Below, one piece after another: positions 35,258-44,151 of a stretch of 64,000 nt of DNA (the stretch's first letter is position 1; each line of letters starts with the position of its first letter). A program made the position numbers and the translations under genes. The stretch is from Natronospirales bacterium (GTDB lineage: Bacteria; Pseudomonadota; Gammaproteobacteria; Natronospirales; REEB76). Where the stretch lies: positions 198,515-262,514 of the forward strand of contig JAJYUH010000001.1 in assembly GCA_021792635.1 (NCBI GenBank). Reading direction: 5' to 3'. Under the pieces are notes generated by a model. That model saw nothing but the letters and a program-made list of their open reading frames with translations. It was not told where the DNA came from and did no database searches.

Positions 35258-36034
35258 TCAGAAGAATTCGTATTCAAGCCGCAGCACGAAGGTGAGGTCC
35301 GGCGTGGAGGGGTTCAGGCCGGCCAGTACTCCGGCGCTGTACTCGAACTCGCTGGCGCTGCCCGGAAACACCTGTTCCCCATAAAACACCGGCCCGATGC
35401 GGTAGGCATGCTCGTGGGGCAGAGCGTAGATTTCCACACCCGGCGCAAAGCTCCGGTACCACTGATAGCTCAGGCTGTAGCCCGTGCGGAACTCGTAATT
35501 GGCCGCCGCACTGCCGCCGACCTGCTTTTCCCAGATGAGGTTTATCCGGTGTACGAAGCGGCCCACGCGTTTCTCGAACAGCGGGCCGAATTCCATCGCA
35601 TTCGGTTTGCCCGCCTGGGTGTTGTAGTCATAGGCAAACAGGAATCCGGGATCGGCCCAGTATTCACCGGCGGGGGCCAACTGGAAGATGTTTTCGAACT
35701 CGTAGCCTTTGAACTGCGTGCCTGCACCCGGGTCACGCCCATACCTGCCAAAATAGATTTCCGGCCGCCACCAGTCGGTGAACGCATGGCCAATGGCAAA
35801 TTGATACGCTCGTTTGCCATCGAGCGTGGCATTGCCATCCCGTAGGCCGGAGCCGCGGAACTCGAATTCGGTCTGGCCCGGGATGACGTAAGGCGAATAC
35901 ACCACGGAATCGTCCGCCTGGGCCGTGGGCATGCCAAGCATCAGACTTGCGCCGATCAGAATGCCGCTGGCGAGCAGGCTTCCGAAAAAGTGACTCGCTG
36001 GCCGTACAGCATGTGTTGTCGTCGGCTCTTGCAT
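35258..36034 (-). CDS. Putative outer-membrane beta-barrel protein of the iron operon
   Basis: 258 residues with a signal peptide (LLASGILIGASLMLGMPTAQA) and an alternating aromatic pattern (YQFAIGHAFTDWWRPEIYFG, FLFAYDYNT, GYSLSYQWYRSF) ending LRLEYEFF, as expected for a beta barrel with a terminal Phe. Family not recognised. It follows the FTR1 permease by 70 bases on the same strand. A role as an outer-membrane port for iron is inference from position only. Confidence 0.65.
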   Translation of the reverse strand: MQEPTTTHAVRPASHFFGSLLASGILIGASLMLGMPTAQADDSVVYSPYVIPGQTEFEFRGSGLRDGNATLDGKRAYQFAIGHAFTDWWRPEIYFGRYGRDPGAGTQFKGYEFENIFQLAPAGEYWADPGFLFAYDYNTQAGKPNAMEFGPLFEKRVGRFVHRINLIWEKQVGGSAAANYEFRTGYSLSYQWYRSFAPGVEIYALPHEHAYRIGPVFYGEQVFPGSASEFEYSAGVLAGLNPSTPDLTFVLRLEYEFF

Positions 36035-36103
36035 GTCGTACCCCGTTCTTCGTGACAGGCAGACCCGCTTCGGATCGCCCCGCTGAATCAAAAAGTCATA
36101 TGT

Positions 36104-36973
36104 TCAGGAATTGGCCGGTTCGGTATCCGTCCGGTCATGCAGCGGCTGACGTTGCTGCATTGAGTGAACGCGTCGTCCATTGATGCGCATCAATGTGAAA
36201 ATCGCAACCAGCATCACGCCGTAGAAAAGAATCTCGATACCGGAGGGGCGCGCGGTATAGCCCACAAGAATGTGCAGCAGCTGGCCGAGAATACCGCTCT
36301 GGCTCAAAATGGCTGAGGTGTCCCAGAGATTGCTGCCGAGCGCCGGCAGCAGACCCGCCTGATTGAGGAAGCCCGCCGCCTGGGCGGCAAGGCCGGCGGT
36401 CAGCAGCAGGATAAGCCAGCCCGTGACCGAGAAAAAATGACGGATGGGGATGAACAGCAGGCTGCGGTAGAGCAGTACGCCCACCAGTATACCGGCGGCG
36501 AGACCTGTGAACCCGCCGAGGGTCATGCCGAATTCGTGCCCGCCGCTGGCGGCAATGGCCCATAAAAACAATACGATTTCAGAGCCTTCCCGCAATACCG
36601 CGGTAAAGGTAATGACCAGCAGTGCCGTCAGGGTTTTTGTGCCGGCTTGCACGGCGGCACCCACTTCCTTGATTTCACCGGCCAGCTTGCGACCGTGGCC
36701 GCTCATCCAGATGTTGTGCCAAGCGAGCATTACCACGGCGGTGAGCAGAATTGCGGCGTCGAGCAACGCCTGGCCGGTACCGGAGAATGCCTCGGCAATG
36801 ACGTCAGCGAACAACGCCACGAGACCCGCAGCGGATGCGCCCAAGGCGATACCGGCGGATACCCACCAGCCGCGGTGGCTGATGCCGCGGCTGGCGCCCA
36901 GCACAATGGCGATAACCAATGCCGCTTCCAGCACTTCACGGAAAACAATGAGCGCGGTGGCGAGCATTTTCAA
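36104..36973 (-). CDS. FTR1-family iron permease
   Basis: 289 residues with about seven helices. Both REXXE iron-binding motifs are present: REVLE (12-16) and REGSE (128-132). This is the EfeU/FtrC type of permease. Its start overlaps the cupredoxin gene's stop by 4 bases. The cupredoxin-FTR1 pairing parallels FtrB-FtrC of the known FtrABCD ferrous-iron system, but P19-like FtrA and ferredoxin-like FtrD are missing here. Confidence 0.9.
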   Translation of the reverse strand: MKMLATALIVFREVLEAALVIAIVLGASRGISHRGWWVSAGIALGASAAGLVALFADVIAEAFSGTGQALLDAAILLTAVVMLAWHNIWMSGHGRKLAGEIKEVGAAVQAGTKTLTALLVITFTAVLREGSEIVLFLWAIAASGGHEFGMTLGGFTGLAAGILVGVLLYRSLLFIPIRHFFSVTGWLILLLTAGLAAQAAGFLNQAGLLPALGSNLWDTSAILSQSGILGQLLHILVGYTARPSGIEILFYGVMLVAIFTLMRINGRRVHSMQQRQPLHDRTDTEPANS

Positions 36974-37320
36974 TTGCCTTTGTCAGCGGTGGGGGCTACC
37001 ACTACCCAGCCTTGGGCTGCGTGGTTGAAGTCGTTAAAAAAATTGTAACGGCCGGGATTGAGGGGGCCGATATATACGGTCACCCGGCCGTGTCCCGGCA
37101 CCACAATCTCGCGTGACAGGTCATAACTCTCGAACTCCGCCGGAATGACATCCTGGTTATGGATTATCAGCTTCACCTTGGTGTCGGCGGGTAAGGTGAG
37201 TTCCTGCGGCGTGAACCGCCGGTTCTGGATGGTGAGCTTTGCCGTGAGCGTGTCGGCAAAGGCGGCGGGGCTGAGCGTAAAGGCACCGACGAGGAGCAGG
37301 GGAACAAGGTGTGACGGCAT
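36970..37320 (-). CDS. Periplasmic cupredoxin-domain protein (FtrB/EfeO-N like)
   Basis: 116 residues: signal peptide (to AAFAD) then a cupredoxin fold with IQNRRFTPQELTLPADTKVK, PAEFESYDLSRE and NPGRYNFFNDFNH. In related systems such a protein oxidises Fe(II) or hands copper/iron to the FTR1 permease that follows. Classical blue-copper Cys/Met ligands are not seen; Glu and His residues (EFES, HAAQG) are the candidate ligands. It is the first gene of a three-gene unit under a probable Fur box. Confidence 0.82.
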   Translation of the reverse strand: MPSHLVPLLLVGAFTLSPAAFADTLTAKLTIQNRRFTPQELTLPADTKVKLIIHNQDVIPAEFESYDLSREIVVPGHGRVTVYIGPLNPGRYNFFNDFNHAAQGWVVVAPTADKGN

Positions 37321-37383
37321 GGGGTAGTTCCTGGACTGGTTGGCTGTTCGGCCCTCAAGGGATGGGATGGCTTGATGCTGTGT

Positions 37384-37426
37384 ATTCTAGCGGGCCAGGA
37401 ACTAAATAGCAATCATTCTCATTAGC
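37384..37426 (-). promoter_or_regulatory. Promoter with overlapping Fur-like box for the iron operon
   Basis: On the minus strand TTGCTA (37407-37412), 17 bases, TAGAAT (37384-37389). The 19 bases at 37408-37426 read GCTAATGAGAATGATTGCT and match the Fur consensus at about 13 of 19 positions, covering the -35. It lies about 65-105 bases before the cupredoxin start. Confidence 0.65.
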
Positions 37427-37827
37427 ATCCAATATCCCCTGTCTTGTAGCCGGGCAGCCCCCCATACCAGTCAACGGAACCGCATCGGCTTGGTGATTAC
37501 TACCTGCCACCGTTGGATCCGCAAGAATAGGGCAGGCTGCAGGACAGCGATTAAGGTGATAGCAAAAATCAGTGGAAACCCTGGCGGCCTTACCACACGT
37601 AACCAGCAGGACGCGGGTAACGGGCTTGCCTGCCATGCTCCGACATTGCGAATCCGGTTCGCTTCCTGCGGCGCGCCCGCTCGGCAGGAAGCCCGGTTCT
37701 TGCCTCTCTGTGCGGGGGCGTTCGGGACTTGAGGCCGGGTGGTTGAATGCGTGCTGAACTGCATCCAAGCCATCTGCAACAGGCCTCGGAGCACAGAGAC
37801 AGGCGACGCAAGCCGGCCGTCAGATTT
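37427..37827. other. 401-base intergenic region with a 9-bp inverted repeat
   Basis: No convincing gene. GCTTCCTGC (37661-37669) and GCAGGAAGC (37684-37692) form a stem around a 14-base GC-rich loop. Long open frames on the minus strand exist but look like non-coding translation. The compact, structured central part (about 37560-37720) could be a non-coding RNA or a dispersed repeat. Confidence 0.4.
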
Positions 37828-38241
37828 CTAAAACGGCTTGACCACGGCCAGAATGACGATGGCGATTAAAAGCAGAGAAGGAATTTCGTTGAACCAGCGA
37901 TAGAAACGCGCGCTGAAATGATTTTGTGCGGTGCGAAAATCCCGTATGAGCTTGTAACAAAATAGGTGATAGAGAATCAGCAACACCACCAGCAGGAGCT
38001 TCACCTGCAGCCATATGGGCATGGGAAGCCACCAGCCTGCCAGCAGCCACACACCAAAAACAATCGTACCCGTGGCACCGATGCTCATGATGAAGAATAA
38101 TCGCCGCTCCATAAGCTCAAAACGCCGGCATCCGGTCTCATCCGTGGCCTGAGCGTGATATACGAATAGCCGCGGAAGGTAAAATAACCCCGCAAACCAG
38201 GTCACCATGAAGATGATATGCAATGCCTTGATCCATAACAT
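37828..38241 (-). CDS. hemJ: Protoporphyrinogen oxidase HemJ
   Basis: 137-residue membrane protein with four helices that oxidises protoporphyrinogen IX in heme synthesis. WIKALHIIFMVTWFAGLFYL and PRLFVYHAQA are the diagnostic N-terminal motif, with the conserved His in LHII and YH; ERRLFFIMSIG and KLLLVVLLILYHLF follow. AAGGAG precedes the ATG by about 9 bases. Together with the heme O/A synthases it serves the cytochromes of this genome. Confidence 0.92.
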   Translation of the reverse strand: MLWIKALHIIFMVTWFAGLFYLPRLFVYHAQATDETGCRRFELMERRLFFIMSIGATGTIVFGVWLLAGWWLPMPIWLQVKLLLVVLLILYHLFCYKLIRDFRTAQNHFSARFYRWFNEIPSLLLIAIVILAVVKPF

Positions 38242-38451
38242 TCAGTCAATCTCCTTGTTATCCGCCGCTTCCCTGGTGCGCCACACATACCCTGGTTTCT
38301 TCGCATCAAGTGGCACCGGGATGAACGCCAGCGGGATTCGGGATATGGAAGACGTCCACTCCCATCCGCAGCCAGTAGGCTGATTATCGTCAAATTGTAT
38401 CATTGCAGGGAGAGGCGACAACCGCATCAGGGTGGCCTGCAACCCGGCCAA
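38242..38451 (-). CDS. Possible small protein upstream of hemJ (doubtful)
   Basis: A 69-codon frame whose stop abuts the hemJ start (TGAATG). The translation contains GCGWEWTSSISRIPLAFIPV and PLDAKKPGYVW. No ribosome site or family is recognised. In Pseudomonas argC sits at about this place, but nothing here resembles ArgC. It may just be the hemJ leader. Confidence 0.22.
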   Translation of the reverse strand: MAGLQATLMRLSPLPAMIQFDDNQPTGCGWEWTSSISRIPLAFIPVPLDAKKPGYVWRTREAADNKEID

Positions 38452-38499
38452 CGCGTACCATTAGCTTTCATTTCTGTCGTAAGTACGGATTCTGTGCCG

Positions 38500-39198
38500 A
38501 TGCCCCAGCTCGTGGTCAAGCATCACCAGCCACTCAAGGCGTGGCTTGCCGTTTCCATTGCGCTAATTGCCGCTGTCCTCCTCATCTGGCTGGCCTTTAC
38601 CTATGGCGAAGCGCGTGCCGGCTATGACCGGGTGGCGGCAGCGAAACTGCAGGACAATTTCGAGCATCTGAGCCGAAAAAATGCACAATTGCAGGAGCAG
38701 GTCGAGGCATTGCAGCGCGAGCGCGACGTGAATCATGCAGCGCGACAGCAGGTGCAACAGAGCCTGGAGACGTTGCAGGCCAGGCTGCTGCATGTGCAGG
38801 AAGAACTGGCGTTTTACAAAGGCATCGTGTCACCCGCTCGCGGTGAGGAGGGTATTCGCGCACAGAGCCTTGAATTTACCGGTGGCGGTGCCCCGCGGCT
38901 GTATCATTATCATCTGGTGCTGGTCCAGGCGCGCACCAGAGAAGTCGAGGTCTCCGGCAGCGTAGATATGAAGATATACGGGGCTGAGCGGGGCAAGCCG
39001 GTAATTCTCGACGCGCACGCCATTGCCCCCAAAGGCGCTGCGCCACTGACGTTTGCATTCCAGTATTTCGAGGATCTGGAGGGGGACGTGATTTTTCCTG
39101 ATGGCTTCCAGCCGGGCAGGGTAAAAGTAACGCTGATGGAAAACGGTAATGGGCCGGTCCAGCAGAATTTTGAATGGCAGAAGATCATCAGCAATTAG
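38500..39198 (+). CDS. DUF6776-type membrane-anchored coiled-coil protein
   Basis: 232 residues: a membrane helix (about 14-38, WLAVSIALIAAVLLIWLAF), a long coiled coil (about 50-105, DNFEHLSRKNAQLQEQVEAL), and a periplasmic beta domain ending FEWQKI. It occupies the position of PA0663-like genes ahead of bactofilin and erpA. Function unknown; an envelope-structure role with the bactofilin is plausible. ATG 38500 follows a GTG two codons earlier. Confidence 0.7.
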   Translation: MPQLVVKHHQPLKAWLAVSIALIAAVLLIWLAFTYGEARAGYDRVAAAKLQDNFEHLSRKNAQLQEQVEALQRERDVNHAARQQVQQSLETLQARLLHVQEELAFYKGIVSPARGEEGIRAQSLEFTGGGAPRLYHYHLVLVQARTREVEVSGSVDMKIYGAERGKPVILDAHAIAPKGAAPLTFAFQYFEDLEGDVIFPDGFQPGRVKVTLMENGNGPVQQNFEWQKIISN

Positions 39199-39214
39199 TC
39201 AGGAGGTGAGGCAG

Positions 39215-39655
39215 ATGTTTACCGGCAAGAAACAGAGGCCCGCGGCGCGTATTGATACGCTGGTCGGGCGCAACACTGAAATAACCGGCGACCTGAGTTT
39301 TAGCGGGGGACTGCATGTGGATGGCACCATCCGCGGCAACGTGAACGCCAGAAACGGCTCTGAATGCATGCTCAGCCTGAGTCAACACGGCGTCATCAAG
39401 GGCGAAGTGCATGTTCCGCACGTGACGATCAACGGCATCGTGGAGGGTGATGTCTATGCGGAGCAGCGCCTTGAGCTGGGTGCTGAAGCCCGGATTACGG
39501 GCGACGTGCACTACAACCTCATTGAGATGACGGTGGGTGCCACCGTGGACGGCAAGATGGTGCATAAACCCGCCGGGCCGGTGCTGGCCCTGAGCCACCA
39601 GAAACCTGATGGGGACACCGCATCTGCCGGCCGCGGAGCGATGGGGCATGACTGA
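39215..39655 (+). CDS. Bactofilin (polymer-forming cytoskeletal protein)
   Basis: 146 residues. The central right-handed beta helix shows the hydrophobic periodic pattern: IDTLVGRNTEITGDLSFSGG, LHVDGTIRGNV, GVIKGEVHVPHVTINGIVEG, LELGAEARITGDVHYN. Bactofilins polymerise without nucleotide and often guide cell-wall enzymes; an M23 endopeptidase is encoded 1.6 kb downstream. A strong AGGAGGTGA precedes the ATG. Confidence 0.9.
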   Translation: MFTGKKQRPAARIDTLVGRNTEITGDLSFSGGLHVDGTIRGNVNARNGSECMLSLSQHGVIKGEVHVPHVTINGIVEGDVYAEQRLELGAEARITGDVHYNLIEMTVGATVDGKMVHKPAGPVLALSHQKPDGDTASAGRGAMGHD

Positions 39656-39700
39656 GATATAATGCTGACATTGGTTTACGACCGGATCGTAACTGGATAT

Positions 39701-40048
39701 ATGGAAACACAATTGCAGAACTCATCGCTTATTTTCACCAGCGCCGCCGCGCGCAAGGTGAAGCAGCTGATCCAGGAGGAGGCGAATCCCGCGCTCAAGC
39801 TGCGGGTGTTCGTCAGTGGCGGCGGCTGCTCGGGATTCCAGTATGGTTTCACCTTTGACGAGAAGGTGGAAGAGGGTGATACCCAGGTGCAGAATGAAGG
39901 CGTCATTCTGCTGGTGGATCCCATGAGTTACCAGTACCTGGCCGGAGCGGAGATCGATTACACCGAGGGTCTCGAGGGTGCGCAATTCGTGATCCGCAAC
40001 CCCAACGCCACCAGCACCTGCGGCTGTGGTTCTTCATTCAGCACATGA
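39701..40048 (+). CDS. erpA: Iron-sulfur insertion protein ErpA (A-type carrier)
   Basis: 115 residues, HesB/IscA fold, delivers Fe-S clusters to apoproteins. Cluster-binding Cys are in [12 protein letters not shown] and the C-terminal CGCGSSF. ATG 39701 gives the usual N-terminus ([15 protein letters not shown]); an earlier in-frame ATG at 39662 adds 13 unlikely residues. Confidence 0.95.
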   Translation: METQLQNSSLIFTSAAARKVKQLIQEEANPALKLRVFVSGGGCSGFQYGFTFDEKVEEGDTQVQNEGVILLVDPMSYQYLAGAEIDYTEGLEGAQFVIRNPNATSTCGCGSSFST

Positions 40049-40096
40049 TCATGTAAGGATACGGGCATGCACGGGCGCGGTGGCGCCCGTTTTCGT

Positions 40097-41203
40097 TTAT
40101 GCGGAATAAATGGCGCCCAGCATCGTCGGTTGGCGCGCACCGGTTACGGCGGGCAGATTGCCGGGTCGACCGGCAAGCGTTTCCCGGGCGAGCCAGGCGA
40201 ACGCGGCGGCTTCCACCCAGTCGGGGTGGATACCGAAGTCTTTCGTGGTGGTGACTGTGCGGTGCGGCAGGTTGGCGGCAAGGCACTTGAGCAGATGCGT
40301 GTTGTGCGCCCCACCGCCGCACAGCAGCACGCGTGTGGCATGCGGCGCATGACTGGTGATGGCGTCGGCGATGGAATGTGCCGTCAGTTCGCAGAGCGTC
40401 GCCATGACATCCGCCGGCGCCAGATTCCGCCCGCGCAGCCTTTCGGCCAGCCACATTTCACCGAAATGCTCGCGACCGGTGCTCTTCGGCGGTTGCCGCT
40501 GAAAATATTCATCTGTGAGCAACGCTTGCAGCAATACTGCGTTTACAGTGCCCGATGCAGCGAATGCGCCGTTCTTATCATGCGGTTGTTGCAGATGCGC
40601 GCGACTCCAGGCATCCATGAGCAGATTGCCCGGGCCGGTGTCGAAGCCGCTGACCACACCGGATTCCGCGGGCAGCAGGGTCATATTGGCGATGCCGCCG
40701 ATGTTCACCACCGCGCGGGTTTCTTTGCGGTCCGCGAATACGGCGTTATGGAAGGCCGGCACCAGCGGCGCGCCCTGGCCGCCCAGCGCCACGTCACGCC
40801 GGCGAAAATCAGCCACCGTGGTGATGCCGGTGCGGGCCGCGATGACATTGGGGTCGGAGATCTGCAGAGTGAACGGGTGTTCGCCCGCCGGCCGGTGACG
40901 TACGGTCTGGCCGTGACTGCCAATGGCAGCGATGTCGGCGCGGGACAGCCGGGTCTTTGCCAGTACGGCAAGCGCAGCTTCCGCAAACAATTCACCCAGC
41001 TCATTGTCAAGCGCGCCGAGCTGGTCTATGGCATCACCGGCGTAGTTGCCGCCGGCAAAGTTCAGCAGTGCCTCGCGCAACAGCTGCGGATAAGGCAGGA
41101 AACAGGTGTTGAGCAGACGCGCGGCGGGGATGAATTCCAGCAGCGCGGCATCCACTCCATCCGTGCTGGTGCCTGACATGAGGCCGATGAAGCAGTCACT
41201 CAT
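40097..41203 (-). CDS. anmK: Anhydro-N-acetylmuramic acid kinase AnmK
   Basis: Kinase of 368 residues that recycles the cell-wall sugar 1,6-anhydro-MurNAc. It opens FIGLMSGTSTDGVDAAL, the family signature, with GSHGQTVRHRP, NIGGIANMTLL, DTGPGNLLMDAW and LLCGGGAHN further on. It links functionally with the AmpG-like muropeptide transporter at 49828 and the M23 hydrolase next door. Confidence 0.96.
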   Translation of the reverse strand: MSDCFIGLMSGTSTDGVDAALLEFIPAARLLNTCFLPYPQLLREALLNFAGGNYAGDAIDQLGALDNELGELFAEAALAVLAKTRLSRADIAAIGSHGQTVRHRPAGEHPFTLQISDPNVIAARTGITTVADFRRRDVALGGQGAPLVPAFHNAVFADRKETRAVVNIGGIANMTLLPAESGVVSGFDTGPGNLLMDAWSRAHLQQPHDKNGAFAASGTVNAVLLQALLTDEYFQRQPPKSTGREHFGEMWLAERLRGRNLAPADVMATLCELTAHSIADAITSHAPHATRVLLCGGGAHNTHLLKCLAANLPHRTVTTTKDFGIHPDWVEAAAFAWLARETLAGRPGNLPAVTGARQPTMLGAIYSA

Positions 41204-41227
41204 GCCGGAATCACCGCATGTCCATGC

Positions 41228-42730
41228 TCAGTGGGCAGCAGTAACAATGCCGGTCCCGGTACCACTGCCGCCGTTTCCGGCGACGCGGACTTCGCCGCCG
41301 CTGTTCAGTTCCGCCAGCAGTACGCCCAGCGTACGGTCAAACTCCGGCCGATATCTTGCCAATACCGGGTGGGCGCTCGGCAGTTTTACCGTTCGCGGAT
41401 TGCGCGGGATGCCGTCCACGCGTATTTCAAAATGCAGATGCGGGCCGGTCGCTTCTCCCGACATGCCCACGTAGCCGATAATCTCGTCCTGGGTCACGCG
41501 GCTGCCCGGATGCAGGCCACGGCGGAAATGCGACATATGGGCATACAAAGTGCTGTAGCCTCCGCCATGCTTGATGATGACACAGCGGCCATAACCCTCC
41601 TCGCGGCCGAGAAATACAATGCGACCGTCACCCGCCGCCTCGATGGGTGTGCCCGTGGGCGCGGCATAATCCACCCCGTAATGGGGGCGGATAATGTGCA
41701 ACACCGGGTTCATACGGTGCAGACTGAAACCCGAGCTGATGCGTGTGTAGTTGAGCGGCGCGCGCAGCAGCGTTTTGCGCAGACTGCGTCCGCCCGGCGT
41801 GTAATAATCGGTATGGCCTGCCGGATCCGTGAACCGCACAATGCGGTACGCCTTGCCGCGGGCGGTAAACTCAGCCGCCAGAATCGGACCGTCGCTAACC
41901 GGCCGGCCCGGGCGGTGAATTTTCTGGTAAAGCACCGCGAACGAGTCGCCGCTGCGGATATCGCGGGCAAAATCAATATCCCAGCCAAACAGATGGATCA
42001 GTTGCATGGTGACGGAATCAGAGAGCCCGGCGCCGGTGGCAGCATCAAACAGCGAGTGCTCGATGACAGCGTGGCCATAGGCGACACTGATCTCAACCGG
42101 AATGCCGATGACGCCAGCACTGAAGCTGTTGCCCTTCCGTTCTACATCAAGCCCGTGTGCGTCATCCAACGGCATTTGCAGGCTGAGTATCCGGCCGTTG
42201 TTGGCATACCCGACGGTGATGCGTTCACCGGGACGGATATGCTGCAAATGCGCGGTATCACCGCCCAACGCCAGAATTGCGTGCAGATCCGCGACGCTGA
42301 GAGCGCTGCGGGCAAATAATTTTGCCAGACTGTCGCCACGGCGTACCGTGAGCCGCGCAATTTCCATGTGCGGTGCAGCAGCGCCTGGCGTGGGGGTGGC
42401 AGCAGTCGGCGGCACAACATGGGGAGTCGGGACCGGAGCCGCAACGATTCCTGGAGCGGCGGCAGAGTGTACCGCCGAGCTGGCACCCGATGCAGGTGCC
42501 AGTACCGCTCCACGCATGTCGTAACCACTGCTGGCAGCGGAAGTACTGAAAAGCTGGAAGGCGGCGCCCCCCGCCATGCCGAGTGCCAGCAGCAGCCAGA
42601 AGCGGTAGCGGACAAGCGGTACCGCAGGTACCTCATGAACGTACGCTTCCCCGCTTGGCTTATAATCCACCTTGAGCTGGCTTCTGGGTTCAGTCACATG
42701 CCGGTCCGGTTGCAAAAAGCCGCTAAACAC
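41228..42730 (-). CDS. M23-family peptidoglycan endopeptidase (MepM-like)
   Basis: 500 residues. One N-terminal membrane anchor (about 42-62), an Ala/Pro-rich linker, an OapA/LysM-like domain (ARLTVRRGDSLAKLFARS), and a C-terminal zinc peptidase with HYGVDYAAPTGTPIEAAGDG (Zn ligands H and D), LYAHMSHF and GPHLHFEIR. It cleaves peptide cross-links so that the wall can expand. It is divergent from tyrS, as in Pseudomonas. Confidence 0.93.
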   Translation of the reverse strand: MFSGFLQPDRHVTEPRSQLKVDYKPSGEAYVHEVPAVPLVRYRFWLLLALGMAGGAAFQLFSTSAASSGYDMRGAVLAPASGASSAVHSAAAPGIVAAPVPTPHVVPPTAATPTPGAAAPHMEIARLTVRRGDSLAKLFARSALSVADLHAILALGGDTAHLQHIRPGERITVGYANNGRILSLQMPLDDAHGLDVERKGNSFSAGVIGIPVEISVAYGHAVIEHSLFDAATGAGLSDSVTMQLIHLFGWDIDFARDIRSGDSFAVLYQKIHRPGRPVSDGPILAAEFTARGKAYRIVRFTDPAGHTDYYTPGGRSLRKTLLRAPLNYTRISSGFSLHRMNPVLHIIRPHYGVDYAAPTGTPIEAAGDGRIVFLGREEGYGRCVIIKHGGGYSTLYAHMSHFRRGLHPGSRVTQDEIIGYVGMSGEATGPHLHFEIRVDGIPRNPRTVKLPSAHPVLARYRPEFDRTLGVLLAELNSGGEVRVAGNGGSGTGTGIVTAAH

Positions 42731-42841
42731 TAGCTTGCCCGGCCGCGGGGGTCAACCCTAAACCCATGCCAAATCATGGGGATAAGCATAAAAGCTGTTT
42801 ACACCTTAAGCTTGCAACGGCCATATATCAGGAGTGCTGGC

Positions 42842-44047
42842 ATGCCGACGCCCGCTGAAGCACTGGCGGAACTCCGCCGGGGCGCCGACGAAATCCTGCT
42901 GGAAACCGAACTGGCTGAACGCCTCCAAGCCGACCGGCCGCTGCGCGTCAAAGCCGGCTTCGACCCCACCGCCCCGGACCTGCATCTGGGCCATACCGTG
43001 CTCATCAACAAATTGCGCCAGTTCCAGCAGCTCGGCCACCAGGCGATTTTCCTTATCGGTGACTTCACCGGCATGATCGGCGATCCGAGCGGCAAAAACG
43101 CGGCGCGCAAGCCGCTTACGCCCGCGGAAATCGCACAAAACGCCAAGACTTATGCAGACCAGATCTTCAAAATCCTCGATCCCGAGGCGACACGCATCGA
43201 ATTCAATTCCCGCTGGATGAAAGAACTCGGTGCCGCCGGGCTGGTGCAACTGGCCGCCAAGCATACCGTGGCACGCATGCTGGAGCGGGACGATTTCAGC
43301 AAGCGCTTCCGCGCCGGTCAGCCCATCGCCATTCACGAGTTCCTGTATCCGCTCGCCCAGGGTTACGATTCGGTGGCGCTCAAGGCGGACGTGGAGTTGG
43401 GCGGCACCGACCAGAAATTCAACCTGCTGGTGGGACGGCAGTTGCAGGAAGCCTACGGTCAGAAGCCCCAGGTGATTCTTACCATGCCCCTGCTTGAGGG
43501 GTTGGACGGCGTGCAGAAAATGTCCAAGTCCCTGGGCAACTATATCGGCATTACCGAACCACCCAATGAGATGTTCGGCAAACTCATGTCCGTTTCCGAC
43601 GAACTGATGTGGCGCTATTTCGAGTTACTCAGTCTCCGCCCATGGAAGGAAGTGATGCGCTTCAAGAAGGATGTGGAAGGCGGTTCCAACCCGCGTGATG
43701 TCAAGTTCCTGCTGGCGCAAGAAATCGTGACGCGTTTTCATAACCCCGCTGCTGCGCGTACTGCGCAGGCAGACTTTATCGAGCGTTTCCAGAAGGGTGC
43801 GCTGCCCGAAGATATGCCCGAGCATCAGATTCCTGCCGACGGCAAGAATATGCCGCTGGTGCGACTGCTCAAACAATGTAATCTGACGGCAAGTGTGTCC
43901 GAAGCCAGCCGCATGCTGGAACAGGGCGGCGTGCGCGTGGACGGCGAGAAGGTCTCCGACCGCGGACTGAAGCTCGCGGCCGGCAAGTCCTACGTATTGC
44001 AGGTGGGCAAGCGCAAATTCGCGCGTGTGCGCCTGATAGGGAATTGA
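42842..44047 (+). CDS. tyrS: Tyrosyl-tRNA synthetase
   Basis: 401 residues, class Ic. The HIGH-type motif is [13 protein letters not shown], the KMSKS motif is QKMSKSLGN, and an S4 RNA-binding domain ends the protein ([19 protein letters not shown]). [13 protein letters not shown] marks the TyrZ-like branch. ATG 42842 with AGGAG at 9 bases; the frame is open 22 codons further without similarity. Confidence 0.96.
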   Translation: MPTPAEALAELRRGADEILLETELAERLQADRPLRVKAGFDPTAPDLHLGHTVLINKLRQFQQLGHQAIFLIGDFTGMIGDPSGKNAARKPLTPAEIAQNAKTYADQIFKILDPEATRIEFNSRWMKELGAAGLVQLAAKHTVARMLERDDFSKRFRAGQPIAIHEFLYPLAQGYDSVALKADVELGGTDQKFNLLVGRQLQEAYGQKPQVILTMPLLEGLDGVQKMSKSLGNYIGITEPPNEMFGKLMSVSDELMWRYFELLSLRPWKEVMRFKKDVEGGSNPRDVKFLLAQEIVTRFHNPAAARTAQADFIERFQKGALPEDMPEHQIPADGKNMPLVRLLKQCNLTASVSEASRMLEQGGVRVDGEKVSDRGLKLAAGKSYVLQVGKRKFARVRLIGN

Positions 44048-44151
44048 AGGATCCCGGTCGACATTTCTGCGGCCCGAGACCGGGATGGAGCGGCTCGGAA
44101 CCGCGTGTTTTTGCTCACAGGGTGCCGGAAACAGGAAATGAAATGGAGCGG

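Noticed and set aside
37355..37768. 137-residue minus-strand frame in the hemJ-iron gap
   Set aside because: Composition is unlike the coding genes around it, no family or start signal is visible, and it runs through the inverted repeat and promoter region.
42731..42841. T-box or tRNA-like leader before tyrS
   Set aside because: The leader is short, with no T-box motif or terminator pair; gammaproteobacteria seldom use one.
44051..44086. ATCCCGGTC/GACCGGGAT inverted repeat as tyrS terminator
   Set aside because: The 18-base loop and the lack of a directly following T-run make it unconvincing.
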